NCBI GenBank assembly: GCA_014360005.1 | Contig: JACIYI010000007.1 | Coordinates: forward strand, 1 to 64,000 | Direction of reading: 5' to 3' | Source: Candidatus Aminicenantota bacterium | GTDB lineage: Bacteria; Acidobacteriota; Aminicenantia; Aminicenantales; Saccharicenantaceae | Length of the DNA stretch: 64,000 nucleotides | Shown here: in pieces, positions 63,654 to 64,000 of the stretch | Position numbering within the stretch: the stretch's first letter is position 1 | How the letters are laid out: every line of letters begins with the position of its first letter | Notes under the pieces: generated by a model | The model's input: the letters and a program-made list of their open reading frames with translations, nothing else | Told to the model about the DNA's origin: nothing | Databases searched by the model: none | Position numbers and translations under genes: made by a program

Positions 63654-64000
63654 ATGAGTTTATTACTTGAAAACAAAAGAAATAAGCGGGTCACGGTTTG
63701 CTGGCTGCTTTTTTTATCAATATTCCTCTTTTTGCTATCCTCGGGTCTTCTGGCTCAAGAAACCCTTAAGAAGAACGAAGGGCAGCAAATTATCATCAGC
63801 CAAGAATCCGAACCAGACCGCCTGGGAGTGACCGTTCTGCCGGTCGTTTACTACACGCCTGAAACCAAGATTGCCTTTGGCCTGGGTAGCCTGCTGACCT
63901 ATCGTTTCGGACTACTGTTCAAACAGGCCCGGCCCAGCACTCTTTTTATCGGGGCCATCTATACCCAGATGAAACAGTTCACCCTGCAGCTTAAACCGGA
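63654..64000 (+). CDS. Omp85/BamA-TamA-like outer membrane protein, 5' part only
   Basis: The first 115 codons of a gene that runs off the right edge. A signal peptide (core WLLFLSIFLFLLSSGLLAQ, cleavage after Ala near residue 35) is followed by a short linker and then amphipathic strands: VTVLPVVYYTPETKIAFGLGS, LLTYRF and STLFIGAIYTQMKQFTLQL. This pattern, with a barrel starting almost at once and no POTRA domains, resembles the short surface-antigen (D15-like) proteins of the Omp85 superfamily. The barrel end cannot be checked. The start is fixed by the promoter; the ribosome site is weak (GCGGG). Confidence 0.7.
   Translation, partial: MSLLLENKRNKRVTVCWLLFLSIFLFLLSSGLLAQETLKKNEGQQIIISQESEPDRLGVTVLPVVYYTPETKIAFGLGSLLTYRFGLLFKQARPSTLFIGAIYTQMKQFTLQLKP

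Overview
The window is a gene-dense bacterial chromosome segment. It carries about 50 protein genes, three tRNA genes, one RNase P RNA gene and one decayed insertion sequence. The envelope genes point to a Gram-negative cell: an RlpA lipoprotein, a partial Omp85-like barrel, HflKC, PlsY/PgpA and several Sec, Tat or lipoprotein signals. The metabolism looks anaerobic and geared to peptides and amino acids: a single-chain pyruvate:ferredoxin oxidoreductase, an AcsE-like methyltetrahydrofolate methyltransferase, FtcD, M16/M20/M24 peptidases, hydantoinase subunits and D-cysteine desulfhydrase. Together with GC-rich codon use this fits an uncultured fermentative lineage such as Candidatus Aminicenantes or a relative of Acidobacteriota. 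The placement is an inference from gene content; no rRNA is present to settle it.

Layout. 1-1600: an IS3-family element (68-1322) with a broken orfB lies against the remnant of another transposase gene. 1.6-6 kb: VanZ-like protein, LOG-family protein, RlpA and an exported GH63-like glucosidase. 6.1-11.5 kb: M20 peptidase, serine biosynthesis pair (class V aminotransferase and SerA), cysteine desulfurase, AcsE-like methyltransferase. 12.1-19.5 kb: a long forward run of asnS, rimO, pgpA, cinA, thpR, plsY, gpsA and a TPR lipoprotein, several with overlapping ends. 19.5-25.5 kb: ahcY on the reverse strand, then two M16-fold proteins without the zinc motif and ftcD. 25.7-34.2 kb: a znuABC-type metal transporter diverges from pepD, ridA, fmdB and hyuAB. 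34.2-40.1 kb, reverse: glmS, a NusG paralogue, pepP, tRNA-fMet, rnpB and an NtrC-type regulator whose 3' end overlaps rnpB. 40.2-49.2 kb: a second M16 pair (one subunit catalytic), PFOR, and recR-ybaB-dnaX. 49.3-58.9 kb: EamA transporter, DUF6600-like lipoprotein, rocD, two tRNA-Ser genes around hom, tadA, thrC, hflKC, dcyD. 59-64 kb: an exported Asp-box repeat protein, a Tat-exported protein with an isomerase-like fold, and the start of an outer-membrane barrel gene.

Several genes appear to have leaderless or nearly leaderless transcripts. Good -35/-10 pairs sit only 6-9 bases before the ATG of the glucosidase, asnS and tadA, and no Shine-Dalgarno sequence is present there. Other points worth attention are the RNase P/NtrC overlap, a consensus promoter placed directly against tRNA-fMet, an M16 peptidase whose only well-placed start is ATT, a palindrome overlapping the divergent znuA/pepD -10 elements, and a RidA gene with two in-frame starts, the longer adding a signal-like N-terminus.
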